From: Flavisolibacter longurius
GTDB lineage: Bacteria > Bacteroidota > Bacteroidia > Chitinophagales > Chitinophagaceae
NCBI GenBank assembly: GCA_013327885.1
Contig: JABUMY010000005.1
Coordinates: forward strand, 1 to 64,000
Direction: 5' to 3'
DNA length: 64,000 nucleotides
In this document: positions 48,250 through 57,130 of the stretch, piece by piece
Position numbering within the stretch: position 1 is the stretch's first letter
Layout of the letters: every line of letters starts with the position of its first letter
Translations under genes and position numbers: made by a program
Notes under the pieces: generated by a model
What the model was told of the DNA's origin: nothing
Databases searched by the model: none
Seen by the model: only the letters and a program-made list of their open reading frames with translations

Positions 48250-50583
48250 TTACCGGCTTTGTTTAACACCATTTGTTGTCTCTGCCAACACGTGTGATGC
48301 ATTTTCAATGGACATCGAATAAGGATAGCTTGCTTTTGTGGTGCCTCGTTGTTTGTTGGGCGAGGCACTCATGGTAAACGTAAGCGTACCGCCTTTTTGA
48401 AGTGCGGTATGGCTTAGCCAGTTTTGAGTCACCGGTTTTCCGTTCAGGCTGACAGCCGACACGTAAGGTGTCTTCTCGCTGTTTTTTGGTGCCTGTACCA
48501 GGAGGGTTTTCCCGCCATCGAGCTTGAGGGTTACTTTCTGGAAAAGCGGGGTGCCCATTACGTACTGGTCGGTACCCGGGCAAACAGGATAAAAACCCAG
48601 TGCAGAAAATACATACCAGGCAGACGTCTGCCCATTGTCCTCATCGCCACAATAACCATCAGGCGTGGGTTTGTACAGCCGCTCCATTGCTTCCCTTACC
48701 CAGTACTGCGTTTTCCAGGGCTGGCCGGCGTAGTTGTACAGGTAAAGCATGTGCTGGATGGGTTGGTTACCGTGGGCATATTGTCCCATGTTCATGATCT
48801 GCATTTCGCGGATCTCATGAATCACACCACCGTAATAGCTTTCGTCAAATACGGGCGGCATCGAAAACACCGAATCCAGCATGCTGATGAACATATCGTT
48901 TCCACCCATAAGGTTTTTTAATCCTTCAATGTCATGAAAAACACTCCAGGAGTAATGCCAGGAATTGCCCTCGGTAAACGCATCACCCCACTTAAATGGG
49001 TTGAACGGCGACTGAAACGAACCATCCTTGTTCTTGCCGCGCATCAGCTTTGTTTCGGGGTCAAAAAGCTTCCGGTAATTCTGGCTTCGCTTGGCGTATA
49101 ATTCGATCTCTTCCTTTGGCCGTTTGAGTGCCTTGGCCAGTTGGTAGATGGTAAAATCATCGTAAGCATATTCGAGGCTGCGGGCCGCACTTTCGTTGAT
49201 GCCCACATCGTAGGGCACATAACCAAGGGTGGTATAATGCTCGGCGCCGGCACGGCCTACTGCGGTCATAGGGCCGGCGTTGTTGGCGCCTTTCAGGAGC
49301 GCTTCATACAAGGTATTGATATCATAGCCACGCAGGCCTTTAATATAAGCATCGGCTACGACAGAAGCCGAGTTATTGCCCACCATAATATTTCTGAAAC
49401 CGGGACTTGACCATTCAGGTAAAAAGCCGCCTTCTTTGTAATCGTTAACGAGTCCTTCCTGCATTTCTTTGTTGATGGAAGGATACAGGAAATTCAGGAA
49501 CGGATAAAGAGCCCGGAAGGTGTCCCAAAAGCCTGTACCGGCAAACATATAACCCGGCAGCACCTGTCCATTGTAAGGACTGTAATGCACCATCTTACCA
49601 GCTTTGTCAAACTCATAATGCTTTTGCGGAAACTGGAGCGTACGGTAAAGACAGGAGTAAAACGTACGCACCTGGTCCACGCTGCCGCCTTCTACTAAAA
49701 TCTTGGAAAGTTCTTTGTTCCAGGCAGCTTTGGCTTTGGCCTTTGTTGTTTCAAAATTGTCCCTGCCAAGCTCCCGCTGCAGGTTCAGTTCTGCCTGCTC
49801 GTAAGAGATAAACGAAGACGCTACACGAAGGCCAATCTTCTCTCCTTTTTGCGTGGCAAAGCCGATCACAGCTCCGGCGTGGTTGCCGGTAAATTCGCCG
49901 GTACCTTTTGCCAGCGCACTGTCCCTGAATTGGTAGGTTGTAGTAAAAGGTTTATCCAGGTAAATAACAAAATAGTTGCGGAAGTTTTGCGGAACCCCAC
50001 CACTGTTGCGGGTGGTATAGCCAATGATCTTTTTTTGTTGCGGAAGAATGGTTACCGAAGATCCTTTGTCAAACGCATCCAGAAGAAGATAAGCGCTGTC
50101 GGTTTTGGGATAGGTAAACCGGAACTGGGCCGCCCGTTCTGTTGGCGTGATCTCGGTGGTCACATCATGATCGGCCAGGTACACGCTGTAGTAATAGGGT
50201 TTGACCACTTCTGCTTTGTGCGAAAACCAACTGGCCCGGTCATCTTCTTTGAAACGCAGCTTGCCGGTAAGCGGCATGATGGAAAACTGCCCATAGTCGT
50301 TCATCCACGGCGAGGGCTGGTGGGTTTGCTTAAAGCCGCGGATCTTATCAGCGCTGTACATATAGGCCCAACCGTCGCCCATCTTGCCGGTTTGCGGTGT
50401 CCAGAAATTCATGCCCCAGGGCACACAAATAGACGGGTAGGTATTGCCGTTAGACAGCGATGGCTTTGAATCTGTTCCCATCAAAGGGTTCACCCATTCC
50501 ACCGGGTCGGTGATCCGGGTAACCATCTGGCCGAAAGCTTGCAGTCCGGCGACACAACCCAGCAGAAAAAATAGTTTCTTCAT
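48250..50583 (-). CDS. GH92 alpha-mannosidase (second of pair)
   Basis: 777 residues with a signal peptide (1-19, ending AFGQ). GH92 enzymes are calcium-dependent inverting exo-alpha-mannosidases on N-glycans and yeast mannan. Opening: VEWVNPLMGTDSKPSLSNGN followed by TYPSICVPWGMNFWTPQTGK. The proposed catalytic acid is E538 in FTEGNSWHYSWSVFHD, and the general-base pair is D647 and D649 in CGDEDNGQTSAWYV, judged by comparison with BT3990. Linkage (alpha-1,2, 1,3 or 1,4) cannot be told from sequence by eye. Paralog of the gene at 50636. Possible partner of the ROK kinase and GH125 in the same transcript. Confidence 0.94.
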   Translation of the reverse strand: MKKLFFLLGCVAGLQAFGQMVTRITDPVEWVNPLMGTDSKPSLSNGNTYPSICVPWGMNFWTPQTGKMGDGWAYMYSADKIRGFKQTHQPSPWMNDYGQFSIMPLTGKLRFKEDDRASWFSHKAEVVKPYYYSVYLADHDVTTEITPTERAAQFRFTYPKTDSAYLLLDAFDKGSSVTILPQQKKIIGYTTRNSGGVPQNFRNYFVIYLDKPFTTTYQFRDSALAKGTGEFTGNHAGAVIGFATQKGEKIGLRVASSFISYEQAELNLQRELGRDNFETTKAKAKAAWNKELSKILVEGGSVDQVRTFYSCLYRTLQFPQKHYEFDKAGKMVHYSPYNGQVLPGYMFAGTGFWDTFRALYPFLNFLYPSINKEMQEGLVNDYKEGGFLPEWSSPGFRNIMVGNNSASVVADAYIKGLRGYDINTLYEALLKGANNAGPMTAVGRAGAEHYTTLGYVPYDVGINESAARSLEYAYDDFTIYQLAKALKRPKEEIELYAKRSQNYRKLFDPETKLMRGKNKDGSFQSPFNPFKWGDAFTEGNSWHYSWSVFHDIEGLKNLMGGNDMFISMLDSVFSMPPVFDESYYGGVIHEIREMQIMNMGQYAHGNQPIQHMLYLYNYAGQPWKTQYWVREAMERLYKPTPDGYCGDEDNGQTSAWYVFSALGFYPVCPGTDQYVMGTPLFQKVTLKLDGGKTLLVQAPKNSEKTPYVSAVSLNGKPVTQNWLSHTALQKGGTLTFTMSASPNKQRGTTKASYPYSMSIENASHVLAETTNGVKQSR

Positions 50584-50635
50584 AATAGCTCAATTCAGGT
50601 AAAATAATCTGTTCTGTCTATTCAATGGGTACCAC

Positions 50636-52936
50636 TTATTCCGTTCCCATAGAAGTTGCCCCATTTGTTTTGGCGCCTCCTTGCGAAAGCGAGAAAGGCT
50701 TTGCGCTATCCGCAATGCCCCTGTTCAGCGCCGGCTCTTTTCCCATCTGCAGCGACAGGGTGCCACCGTCAATAATTTCTTTGTGCGAAAGCCAGTTTTT
50801 ATCAAACAATTTCCCGTTCAATGTTGCCGATTGAATGTAAACATTTTCCTTGCTGTTGCCTTTCGCCTCGATCACAAACTTTTTACCATCTTCCAGGGTG
50901 ATGGTTGTTTTTTGAAACACAGGGCTGCCCATCACGTATTGGTCCGTACCCGGGCAAACACTGTAAAAGCCAAGGGCACTCAATACATACCACGATGAAG
51001 TTTGTCCCTGGTCTTCGTCGCCAGGGTAACCATCTTCGGTGGCATTGTACAATTTGGCCATAACGTTGCGGGCATGATACTGTGCCTTCCAGGGCTGGCC
51101 GGCATAGTTGTACAGGTACAGCATGTGCTGGATAGGTTGGTTGCCGTGGGCATATTGTCCCATGTTGGCCATCACCATCTCGGTCATCTCGTGGATCATG
51201 CCGCCGTACGTGCCCACTTTTACCGTGTTGGGAACCGAAAACACAGAATCCAGTTTTGCTGTGAAGGCCTTGTCACCACCCATCATACCAATTAATCCTT
51301 CTACATCGTGAAAAACGGACCACACCCAATGCCACGCATTTCCTTCCGTAAAGGGTCCGCCCCACTCCACGGGATCAAAATTTTCCACCCAGACGCCATT
51401 GGCTTTTCTGCCCCGCATGAAACGGGTCGTTGGGTCGTATACATTTTTGTAGTTGTACATCTGGCGTGAAAAAATATCCTGGTAAAACTGGTTGCCGGTT
51501 TCTTTGGCTAGCTGGTAGCCGCAAAAATCATCGTAGGCATACTCCAGTGTTTTCGCTGTTGCTTCCCGCACTTCAGGATAAGGAACATAGCCTAGCTGGT
51601 AATACTCTTTCCATCCATGCCGACCGTTGGCAGGGCCCCAGGGACCTTTGTTGGTGGCTTCTTTCAGGTAAGCCTTCAGTGCTTTTGCAGGATCAAAGGT
51701 ACGAATGCCTTTCACCCAGGCATCGGTCAGCAGGGAAATGGCGTGGTTGCCGATCATGCTGCCTTCTTCGCCGGGAAACGACCACGAAGGCAACCAGCCG
51801 CACTGCTCCTGCGCAGCCAGCAAAGCCTGCATATAACGGCCATGCATAGTCGGATGCAAGAGGGTATTCAACGGGAACTGTGCCCGGAACGTATCCCAAA
51901 AACCGGTGTCGGTGAACATGTACCCTTTGTGCACCTTGTGGTCGTAAGGACTGAAATAATACGGGTTGCCCTCTTTGTCAATTTCGTAAAACTTGCGGGA
52001 GAAAAGAGAGGCGCGGAAGAAACAGGAATAGAAAGTAGCCTTGTCTTCTTCGCTGCCGCCTTCCACCAGGATCCTTCCTAAATGCTTGTTCCAAATGGCT
52101 GCCGCTGCCGCTTTGGTGGCCTCCAGGTTTTTGGCGGCACCTAATTCGGTGTTCAGCGTAACAAGGGCCTGCTCCTGGCTGATGTAAGAAGATGCCACTT
52201 TTGCCTGCACAGTCTCGCCGTCCTTGAATTGTAGAAACGCACCAATGCCATCCCCTTCTCCGTCGGCCTTGTCGGGTTGGATGGTATTCTTTCGATTTTC
52301 CCAGGTACCGTAACTTTTAAACGGCTTGTCAAACTGGATCTCGAAATAGCTTTTCAGCCAGTCGCTCTTACCGTTTCGTTTGTTGCTGACATAACCGGTG
52401 ATCTTCCGCTCCTTGGCCCAGATCTTTACGCCACTGGTTCCAACATAACCATCCAAAACAAGGTAGCTGCTGCCACCTTTGGGAAAGCTAAACCGCAGGT
52501 GGGCTCCTCTTTCCGTAGGCGACATTTCGGTGGTGATGCCGTTTTCAAGCTTCACCTTGTAGTGGTGGGGCTTGGCAATTTCATTTTCGTGCGAAAAACC
52601 GGTGGCCCGTTCGTCTTCGTTCACCACCAGCTTACCAGTAACCGGCATAAATGAAAACACGCAGTAGTCATTCGACCATGAACTGCACTGGTGCGCCTGC
52701 TGAAAACCACGGATCGTTTTTTTGAAATACTGGTATTTCCAGCCGTCACCATTCTTACCGGTTTGCGGCGTCCAGGTATGCATGCCAAAAGGCAGTGCTG
52801 TGGTAGGATAGGTATTGCCACGGGTCAACTCGTGTTTTGAGTTGGTGCCCTGCAGGGTGTTTACATAGCTAACAAGGTCTTGTGAATGCACAGCACCCGT
52901 AAAAAGGAGCAAAAAAGCGATCGTCAATATCTTCAT
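50636..52936 (-). CDS. GH92 alpha-mannosidase (first of pair)
   Basis: 766 residues with a signal peptide ending AVHSQ (19). GH92 markers: VSYVNTLQGTNSKHELTRGN followed by TYPTTALPFGMHTWTPQTG, E531 in FTEGNAWHWVWSVFHD, and D640 and D642 in PGDEDQGQTSSWYVLSALGF. The near-identity of the C-terminal halves with the neighbour (NQPIQHMLYLYNYAGQPWK, PGTDQYVMGTP/SPVFQK) shows recent-to-moderate duplication, while the central parts differ, so the two probably cleave different linkages. It starts 19 bp after the unclassified hydrolase and 52 bp before the second GH92. Confidence 0.94.
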   Translation of the reverse strand: MKILTIAFLLLFTGAVHSQDLVSYVNTLQGTNSKHELTRGNTYPTTALPFGMHTWTPQTGKNGDGWKYQYFKKTIRGFQQAHQCSSWSNDYCVFSFMPVTGKLVVNEDERATGFSHENEIAKPHHYKVKLENGITTEMSPTERGAHLRFSFPKGGSSYLVLDGYVGTSGVKIWAKERKITGYVSNKRNGKSDWLKSYFEIQFDKPFKSYGTWENRKNTIQPDKADGEGDGIGAFLQFKDGETVQAKVASSYISQEQALVTLNTELGAAKNLEATKAAAAAIWNKHLGRILVEGGSEEDKATFYSCFFRASLFSRKFYEIDKEGNPYYFSPYDHKVHKGYMFTDTGFWDTFRAQFPLNTLLHPTMHGRYMQALLAAQEQCGWLPSWSFPGEEGSMIGNHAISLLTDAWVKGIRTFDPAKALKAYLKEATNKGPWGPANGRHGWKEYYQLGYVPYPEVREATAKTLEYAYDDFCGYQLAKETGNQFYQDIFSRQMYNYKNVYDPTTRFMRGRKANGVWVENFDPVEWGGPFTEGNAWHWVWSVFHDVEGLIGMMGGDKAFTAKLDSVFSVPNTVKVGTYGGMIHEMTEMVMANMGQYAHGNQPIQHMLYLYNYAGQPWKAQYHARNVMAKLYNATEDGYPGDEDQGQTSSWYVLSALGFYSVCPGTDQYVMGSPVFQKTTITLEDGKKFVIEAKGNSKENVYIQSATLNGKLFDKNWLSHKEIIDGGTLSLQMGKEPALNRGIADSAKPFSLSQGGAKTNGATSMGTE

Positions 52937-52955
52937 GTCGTTCGATAGTTTAAGG

Positions 52956-55145
52956 TTACCATTTCAATTCCACACGAATGCCATCACTGCTGTTTTCAAA
53001 TTGAAGGAAAGAGGTTTTTGAAGCGCTGTGCCAGGATGTTTCCACCGGCACGGTGCTGTTGTCAGCCTTTTTAACGGTTATTGATTTGGGTTGTGCCGGA
53101 AGCAAAATGCGCATGGCATTTACTGTTTTCGACGGGCTTTTCACCAGGAAAGAATAGGTATTTGCTCTTTTCTTTTCTTCGTAAACCCTTGCCGCTGCTG
53201 CCAGCACTTTCACATTTGTGCGTTTGTCTACGCGGGCCAAATTATACAAAAAAGCCTGATCGCCGGGTGCTACCACTTTCTGTTCCAATACAGGCAATGT
53301 GGGATCAAAAAGATCGATCACCGGCCCTTTGATCTGCAGGGGTTCGGAATTCACGCTTTCATCCAGCACTGCAGCAATGTCGTAGGGTCCGCGTTGTAAC
53401 AGGAAATAATTTTTGGGCTCCCACTTGCTGTCCTTCCGGCTGCTTTCATAAGCCGTTTTTATTTGCGCTACAAACTGCGCATCGTTACTGGGCGTTAACA
53501 CCAGTTCTTTGGGGTCTTGTTTTACCACCAGCACTTTTCCTTTGCCGACGGTTTGAAAATTATTGTTTTCCCCGGGAGAAATGCCCAGGAGTTGAAACAA
53601 GTGTTGGGAAGGTGAGGTAAAAGCATTGCCCTCACTGTTCCACCATTCTTTAACCGTTTGAAACGGGTCGTTGTCGCGGCCATAATAAACCAGGGTTCCG
53701 CCGTTCTTCACCCATTTGGCCAGGTGCTGGTGATAATCGGCCGACAGGGGCTTCATGTTGGCATAACTCATGATCAGCACTTTGATATCCTTCAGCGTAG
53801 CCGGGTTGCCAACGTTTTCAATGTGCACCGTTTCCACCGGAATGCCTTTTTTCAAAAGCGGCATCACCATGCCATAAAAGTTTGAAAGCTGCGGATCATC
53901 ATAATCCTGGTGGGTGGTAAAGCGTTGGAACATGATGGCGTTGGAAAGAAGCACGCCAATGCCTTTGCTGCCATTGATGGTATTGGCAGAAACAGGCATT
54001 TCGTTAAGCGCATTGACCATGACCTGCATTTGCGTGGCATAGGCTGCGGAAATGGGTCGCCGCTCGTTGCTGTTCTCCATCCGAAACCGTCCGCGGTAAA
54101 TGCGGGGCGGCCAGGGCATCACTTCGTAATCGGCCACCATGGGATAAAGCAATTGGGCGGTAAAGGTGGCCTGGTAGTTTCGCTTGTAATCATCCCAGGT
54201 CTGTGCCCTGTCTTCAATGGGATCGGTCAGTAAAAAGATCTTTCGTTTGGTGGGTGCGGTCATGGAGATCATGGAACCGTATTCGAGAAAGGCATTTTCA
54301 AATACCCTTTCTTTTCGAAGGCCATTAAAGTAAACGGGCTCCCGGGAGGTGCCGGTCCATACCTGCGCAATGTAGCCATCCATGCCATCGAGTTGCGCCA
54401 GGCTTGCTTCAGGACTTACAATCTGCCACGAAGCATAGTTGATGAGAGAGTGTGTGGGCACATAACATTTCACATCTTTTCCCACGCTTTTACTGTAGCT
54501 CTTTATGTAGCTGAAAACTTCTTTTAATGCCCGGTAATAAAGATGGTATTTAAGCTTGGAGGAAAGGTAGGTTGCCTCCGGTGATTCATGCTGCGGTCTC
54601 CAGGGAGATCCGTAATACTGCTGCCATTCTTTTTTAAAGGATTCGCTGTAGCCGGCTCTTGCCCAAAACTCGGGCTCTTCGAGGTGGATACCGGTAACAC
54701 CGGCGTCAATGGCCCGCTTTACATGGGTTTTGATGTAGTTGATAAAATTGGCGGAAGGAACAATGTAGGGAACATCTTTGCCATGCCAGATGGTGTCGCC
54801 GTTACGGGTTACCTGGCCTTCGTCCCAATGGGGCTTGCCGTCGAACTTTCCTGTAAAATAATCCTGGTACTGGCCCCAGGCAATGCCTGTCATAAAATGC
54901 ACGGTATAGCCTTTGTTCCGCCAGCTGGCTACCCTTTCTTCAAATTTGCCACCGGCATCGTTGATACCATACACGATGGCTACATCGGAGCGAACATCAT
55001 AATCTTCGCTCCAGCCGTCGGCCACCTGGAAAGCCGTTTTTTCTTTGCCTCTTTCTTTCGCGTTCTGCGCATTTATACCCAGGTGCAGCAAAAGCAAAAG
55101 TGATGTGGTGAAAAAAATAACAGCCCGGTTTTTACGTTGTTGCAT
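52956..55145 (-). CDS. Unclassified TIM-barrel glycoside hydrolase-like protein
   Basis: 729 residues with a signal peptide (1-26, ending NAQ). Residues about 40-340 look like a TIM barrel of clan GH-A type: VAIVYGINDAGGKFEERVAS, then GIHLEEPEFWARAGYSESFK with E156, E157 and E159, and NAFLEYGSM with E288 as a candidate nucleophile. Residues about 410-500 (GIGVLLSNAIMF... LIMSYANMKPLSADYHQHLA followed by KWVKNGGTLVYYG) resemble the beta-galactosidase trimerization (glutamine-amidotransferase-like) domain of GH42. The C terminus is a small beta domain. It matches no family I can name; GH42/GH164-like is the nearest in architecture. In the mannan locus it may open beta-mannosidic or other linkages. 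Confidence 0.6.
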   Translation of the reverse strand: MQQRKNRAVIFFTTSLLLLLHLGINAQNAKERGKEKTAFQVADGWSEDYDVRSDVAIVYGINDAGGKFEERVASWRNKGYTVHFMTGIAWGQYQDYFTGKFDGKPHWDEGQVTRNGDTIWHGKDVPYIVPSANFINYIKTHVKRAIDAGVTGIHLEEPEFWARAGYSESFKKEWQQYYGSPWRPQHESPEATYLSSKLKYHLYYRALKEVFSYIKSYSKSVGKDVKCYVPTHSLINYASWQIVSPEASLAQLDGMDGYIAQVWTGTSREPVYFNGLRKERVFENAFLEYGSMISMTAPTKRKIFLLTDPIEDRAQTWDDYKRNYQATFTAQLLYPMVADYEVMPWPPRIYRGRFRMENSNERRPISAAYATQMQVMVNALNEMPVSANTINGSKGIGVLLSNAIMFQRFTTHQDYDDPQLSNFYGMVMPLLKKGIPVETVHIENVGNPATLKDIKVLIMSYANMKPLSADYHQHLAKWVKNGGTLVYYGRDNDPFQTVKEWWNSEGNAFTSPSQHLFQLLGISPGENNNFQTVGKGKVLVVKQDPKELVLTPSNDAQFVAQIKTAYESSRKDSKWEPKNYFLLQRGPYDIAAVLDESVNSEPLQIKGPVIDLFDPTLPVLEQKVVAPGDQAFLYNLARVDKRTNVKVLAAAARVYEEKKRANTYSFLVKSPSKTVNAMRILLPAQPKSITVKKADNSTVPVETSWHSASKTSFLQFENSSDGIRVELKW

Positions 55146-55262
55146 AGGCTTATGATTTAGCAGTTTTGCTGCATTCCCTCAACAGCTTTCGTCACCATTA
55201 ACAAGACAGCAAAACCAGGATAAAAGATAGTTCTCCGGCCCATCTGTTGCGCCGGATTGCAT

Positions 55263-55306
55263 AAAAAAACCTGTGCTGCCGGCACATGATGCGGCAGCAC
55301 AGGTTT
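55263..55306 (-). terminator. Strong intrinsic terminator after susD
   Basis: AAACCTGTGCTGCC (55267-55280) and GGCAGCACAGGTTT (55293-55306): a 14-bp perfect stem with a 12-nt loop, followed by a T-run on the minus strand. It starts 5 bp after the susD stop and separates susCD from the enzyme genes, allowing partial read-through. Confidence 0.9.
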
Positions 55307-55311
55307 AAAAA

Positions 55312-57120
55312 TTACCAGCCTGGATTTTGCACCAGCAGGGGATTGTTGTTGACATCCTGCTCCGGTAAGGGGAAGAAGTAGTGACGCTTGTTGAACACAC
55401 GGGTTTCAAACGGCTTCTTGGTATAAAAGCCGGGCAAAGGCGCATCAATATCCAGCGCCATGGCCGGACCGTTGTCGGTTTGCTCAGCGATCTTCCAGCG
55501 GCGGGTATCAAAGTAGCGTACATTCTCAAAGCTCAGTTCTACCTGGCGCTCCCTGCGAATGGCTTCCCGCATGGCATCCTGGCTGCCGGGAACATCCAGT
55601 CCGCCCTGGCCATAACCGGGGATACCGGCCCGCTCACGGATCATGTTCAGGTACTTCAGGATGTCGGCACTACCCGGGTTGTACTCGTTCAGCGCTTCCA
55701 CATAATCGAGGTAAACGTTGGCCAGGCGGTAATGCACCTGCACACCCAGGCCGGGCCGCCAGTCGCCAAGCTTAGCACCTTTGCGAACAACGTAACCTGT
55801 CGGGCTGTAATCGTTGCTGATGCCTTTGCCGGAATTGCCGCGGTAGAAAAGGCGGGTAACCACTTCGCCTGAATTTGTGTTCAGCCATTTGCGGTTGTCG
55901 TAGGTGATATTGGCATAAAAACGGGGCTCTCTGTTTACCCATTGGTTAAACACTTCACGCTCTTTGTCGTCATCGGGTGCACGGAACTGGCTTGTACCGG
56001 CATCAACATAACCCGAAGCCGGATCAGTGATGGGACGGCCGTTGGCCATAAAATAGGCATCCACGATACGCTGCGTTGCACCCAGGCCACCACTGCCTCT
56101 TACTTCTGATGAAAAGCCGTTGTGATAAGGCGTCACTTCGTAACCGCGGGCATTTTCATCATCCGTACGGGAAAAGATCACCTCTGTGTTCCAGGGTTCC
56201 AGGATCACGTCCCGAACCGACAGGAAGGGGCTGAAGTTGCCATTACCGTCGTTCTTACGGTAAAGGTTATACGTACCGGGAACAAACTGGTCGATGAACG
56301 CTTTGTATGCATTGGCGGCACGTTCCCATTTGGCGGCGCTGTAGGTTTGATTGATCAGTTGCTTGCCGTCTTTGTTTTTGAGGGCTGCATAATCCGTATT
56401 GCCGTTGTACAGCGGGCTGGCAGCCTGCAGCAAGGTACGGGCTTTAAAGGCTAGCGCAACACCTTTGGTGATACGAGAAATGTTCTGGTCGTCTGAACGT
56501 ACCGGCAGATCGGCTGCAGCAATATCCAGCTCCGATACGATAAACTCAACACATTCATCCATTGAGCTGCGCGGCATGTTGATGGTAGAAGCCGGGGCAT
56601 CTACCGGGATCACTTCATCACCCAGCAAAACAACAGGTCCATAGATCCGAGTGAGGTAGAAATAATACATGGCACGCAGGGCTCTTGCCTCGGCCTTGTA
56701 TCTTTTTTTCTGCTCGTCGTTGATGTCGTTCGTAACGCCATCAATGTTGGCAATAAAGATGGTGGCAGAACGAATGCCGCGGTAAAAGTCACGCCAGAAG
56801 GCCCGTGTAAAACCGCTGCCGGCATCCCAGGCACCAATGTTCATGGGATTCGACTCTACGAAGCCCCACAGGTATTCGCCTTCATCAGACGCACCTGTCC
56901 AGGGACCGGAGTTGGAGTTACCAACAAAACGCTGGCTCCATTCGCGGGGGATCATCGAATAAACGTTGGCAAGGAATTTTTCGGCCGTTGCCCTGTTTTT
57001 GAAGGTTTCATCCAGTGTCAACCGGTCGTCGGGCACCTGGTCAAGAAATTTTTTACAACTGGCAAACGTACAGAGGAAAGCCAGTGCAACCATTCCAATA
57101 TAATTGAATTTCATACGCAT
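55312..57120 (-). CDS. susD: SusD/RagB-family nutrient-binding lipoprotein
   Basis: 602 residues from ATG 57120, 10 bp after the susC stop; an upstream TTG lies inside susC. Lipobox FASC with C22 (MRMKFNYIGMVALAFLCTFASC). The mature start KKFLDQVPDDRLTLDETFKN is a classic SusD opening; TPR helices with ARALRAMYYFYLTRIYGPVV and the C-terminal RRERQVELSFENVRYFDTRR followed by WK are family landmarks. It sits on the cell surface over the SusC channel and binds the glycan. Its ligand is probably an alpha-mannoside, from the enzymes nearby. A strong terminator follows. Confidence 0.96.
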   Translation of the reverse strand: MRMKFNYIGMVALAFLCTFASCKKFLDQVPDDRLTLDETFKNRATAEKFLANVYSMIPREWSQRFVGNSNSGPWTGASDEGEYLWGFVESNPMNIGAWDAGSGFTRAFWRDFYRGIRSATIFIANIDGVTNDINDEQKKRYKAEARALRAMYYFYLTRIYGPVVLLGDEVIPVDAPASTINMPRSSMDECVEFIVSELDIAAADLPVRSDDQNISRITKGVALAFKARTLLQAASPLYNGNTDYAALKNKDGKQLINQTYSAAKWERAANAYKAFIDQFVPGTYNLYRKNDGNGNFSPFLSVRDVILEPWNTEVIFSRTDDENARGYEVTPYHNGFSSEVRGSGGLGATQRIVDAYFMANGRPITDPASGYVDAGTSQFRAPDDDKEREVFNQWVNREPRFYANITYDNRKWLNTNSGEVVTRLFYRGNSGKGISNDYSPTGYVVRKGAKLGDWRPGLGVQVHYRLANVYLDYVEALNEYNPGSADILKYLNMIRERAGIPGYGQGGLDVPGSQDAMREAIRRERQVELSFENVRYFDTRRWKIAEQTDNGPAMALDIDAPLPGFYTKKPFETRVFNKRHYFFPLPEQDVNNNPLLVQNPGW

Positions 57121-57130
57121 TTTTCGTTTT

